Shown here: positions 21,542 through 22,403 of the stretch, piece by piece
How positions within the stretch are numbered: position 1 is the first letter of the stretch
How the letters are laid out: every line of letters starts with the position of its first letter
Source: an uncultured Veillonellaceae bacterium
GTDB lineage: Bacteria; Bacillota; Negativicutes; Veillonellales; Dialisteraceae
DNA length: 22,403 nucleotides
Direction of reading: 5' to 3'
Assembly: GCA_958439155.1 (NCBI GenBank)
Contig: CAUBUJ010000008.1
Span: 1-22,403, forward strand
Notes under the pieces: generated by a model
The model's input: the letters and a program-made list of their open reading frames with translations, nothing else
Database searches by the model: none
Told to the model about the DNA's origin: nothing
Made by a program: the position numbers and the translations under genes

Positions 21542-22403
21542 CGCGGGTCTCGCCCTGCAGGCCAAGATCAATACAGGATCGGCGACCTTTCATATTGCGG
21601 GCATCGCGATCGGCAGCGGAACCGTACAGGGGAGCCTGGCGGCCGCCACAGAACTGGCGCACAAAGAAATGGACGTGCCCATCAGCAAAGTGGCCGCCAA
21701 TAACAATATCGTGTCCATCGAAGGGACCATCACCAATGAGAGTGTAACCACAGCCTTCGCGATCTGCGAAATGGGTCTCTACGCCCAGGACGGAGACAAC
21801 GCGGACACAAAGATCCTCTACGGCATCATGACAGACCCCAACCCGGACACCCTGCCCGCCCATGGCAGCGCCACAGTGGTAAGCCAGAAATTCACGCTGA
21901 ACCTCACCATGAGCAACACAGGAAACGTGACGGCCACCATCGACCCGAACGCTCTCGTGACGGTGGAAGTGCTCGACAAGCACAATACGAATGCGGAGGC
22001 TCACGCCAATTTGGTCCGTGTGAAATCTATGACAGCTGATGAGCAAGGAATCAGCTATGTCACGCAGGATAATAAGACGCATTCGATTGGCCTATGGGAT
22101 ACACTCAAGAAAGCACTGACAGGCTCCTTTACCGCAGACGGGAATAAAAATACGCTGGCCCAGCAGATGGAAGGCATCGCAGGACTCATTAAGAAGATTA
22201 CAGGAGAAACAAACTGGTATGATTCGCCGTCATCCTCCCTCAAGAACCTCGCGACACAAATGAACGGTGTTTCTGCTATTGCTGACTATGATTTCAGTAA
22301 CCCCAATGCATGGTGGGCTAAGTTTCGTGGTGAACCGGGCCTAATTATCCAGGGGGGAATGCTTGCGTACAAGGGCACAACAGTTACTTATCCGATAGCA
22401 TAT
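21510..22403 (+). CDS. H: Tail fibre protein (P2 H-like N-terminus), partial
   Basis: The gene is open to the last base of the window: 298 codons with no stop. The start ATG 21510 has AAGGAGA about 10 bases upstream and overlaps the previous gene by 32 bases. Residues about 1-150 match the phage tail-collar/fibre N-terminal domain (PF12571 type): M-T-I-T-N-A-G-L-A-L-Q-A-K-I, F-H-I-A-G-I-A-I-G-S-G, E-M-G-L-Y-A and the following beta part. A shaft repeat with D-K-H-N-T-N-A-E-A-H-A-N-L follows, then helices and W-Y-D-S-P-S-S-S-L. This end attaches to the baseplate; the receptor-binding tip lies past the window. The last 150 bases are less GC-rich than the rest. Confidence 0.88.
   Translation, partial: MANWNSMTITNAGLALQAKINTGSATFHIAGIAIGSGTVQGSLAAATELAHKEMDVPISKVAANNNIVSIEGTITNESVTTAFAICEMGLYAQDGDNADTKILYGIMTDPNPDTLPAHGSATVVSQKFTLNLTMSNTGNVTATIDPNALVTVEVLDKHNTNAEAHANLVRVKSMTADEQGISYVTQDNKTHSIGLWDTLKKALTGSFTADGNKNTLAQQMEGIAGLIKKITGETNWYDSPSSSLKNLATQMNGVSAIADYDFSNPNAWWAKFRGEPGLIIQGGMLAYKGTTVTYPIAY

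Noticed and set aside
1..22403. CRISPR array, tRNA, rRNA, insertion sequence or toxin-antitoxin pair
   Set aside because: No regularly spaced repeats, no tRNA-like fold, no transposase motif, and no small paired genes of that type are visible.

Overview
The window is the structural (late) region of a tailed-phage genome, most likely an integrated prophage or an assembled temperate phage. It is GC-rich and almost all genes lie on the + strand. They are packed tightly, with strong AGGAGG-type ribosome binding sites, ATGA/TGATG overlaps and gaps of 0-20 bases. No chromosomal gene, tRNA, integrase, repressor or lysis gene is visible. The strong Shine-Dalgarno sites and the fibre-module style suggest a Firmicutes host, perhaps one of the Negativicutes (Megasphaera/Dialister/Acidaminococcus-like). 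That host call is inference from style, not from a marker gene.

Layout. Positions 1-370 hold a terminator, a 50-residue membrane protein and a cos-like site. The head module follows at 371-7138: Nu1-like small terminase, GpA-type large terminase, a small gpW-position protein, a lambda-B-type portal, an HK97-type protease fused to the major capsid protein, a capsid cement protein with a collagen-like stretch, and an FII-like connector. The tail module at 7135-17651 is contractile and P2/Mu-like: GpZ-like protein, tail terminator-like protein, a small unknown, sheath, tube, tail chaperone with its -1 frameshift extension, tape measure, X, D, V, PAAR spike tip, U, W, J and I. A fibre region at 17656-22403 has five to six adhesin or adaptor proteins. 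The last one is cut by the window end. The phage is therefore a myovirus that joins a lambda-type packaging and portal module to a P2-type contractile tail.

How the parts work together. TerS/TerL would cut concatemers at the cos-like site at about 309-345 and fill the capsid through the portal. The sheath, tube and tape measure assemble on a baseplate made of W, J, I, D, V, U, X and PAAR. The fibres attach through I and the adaptor proteins.

The main points of interest are translational and modular. (1) An internal Shine-Dalgarno and ATG inside the protease-capsid fusion could make the capsid protein separately. (2) A T TTT TTA slip site with a downstream stem sits in the tail chaperone. (3) A second, unexpected T TTA AAA slip site in a tail-fibre gene has an SD-like element upstream and a stop codon immediately after it; slipping joins a 78-residue protein to a 140-residue extension. 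(4) A reverse-strand, AT-rich membrane-protein gene with its own extended -10 promoter sits between the tail chaperone and the tape measure, which is a typical moron position. (5) Protein modules are reused across the fibre region, including a C-terminal peptide shared by three neighbours and a ~44-residue module shared by tail protein I and the frameshift extension.
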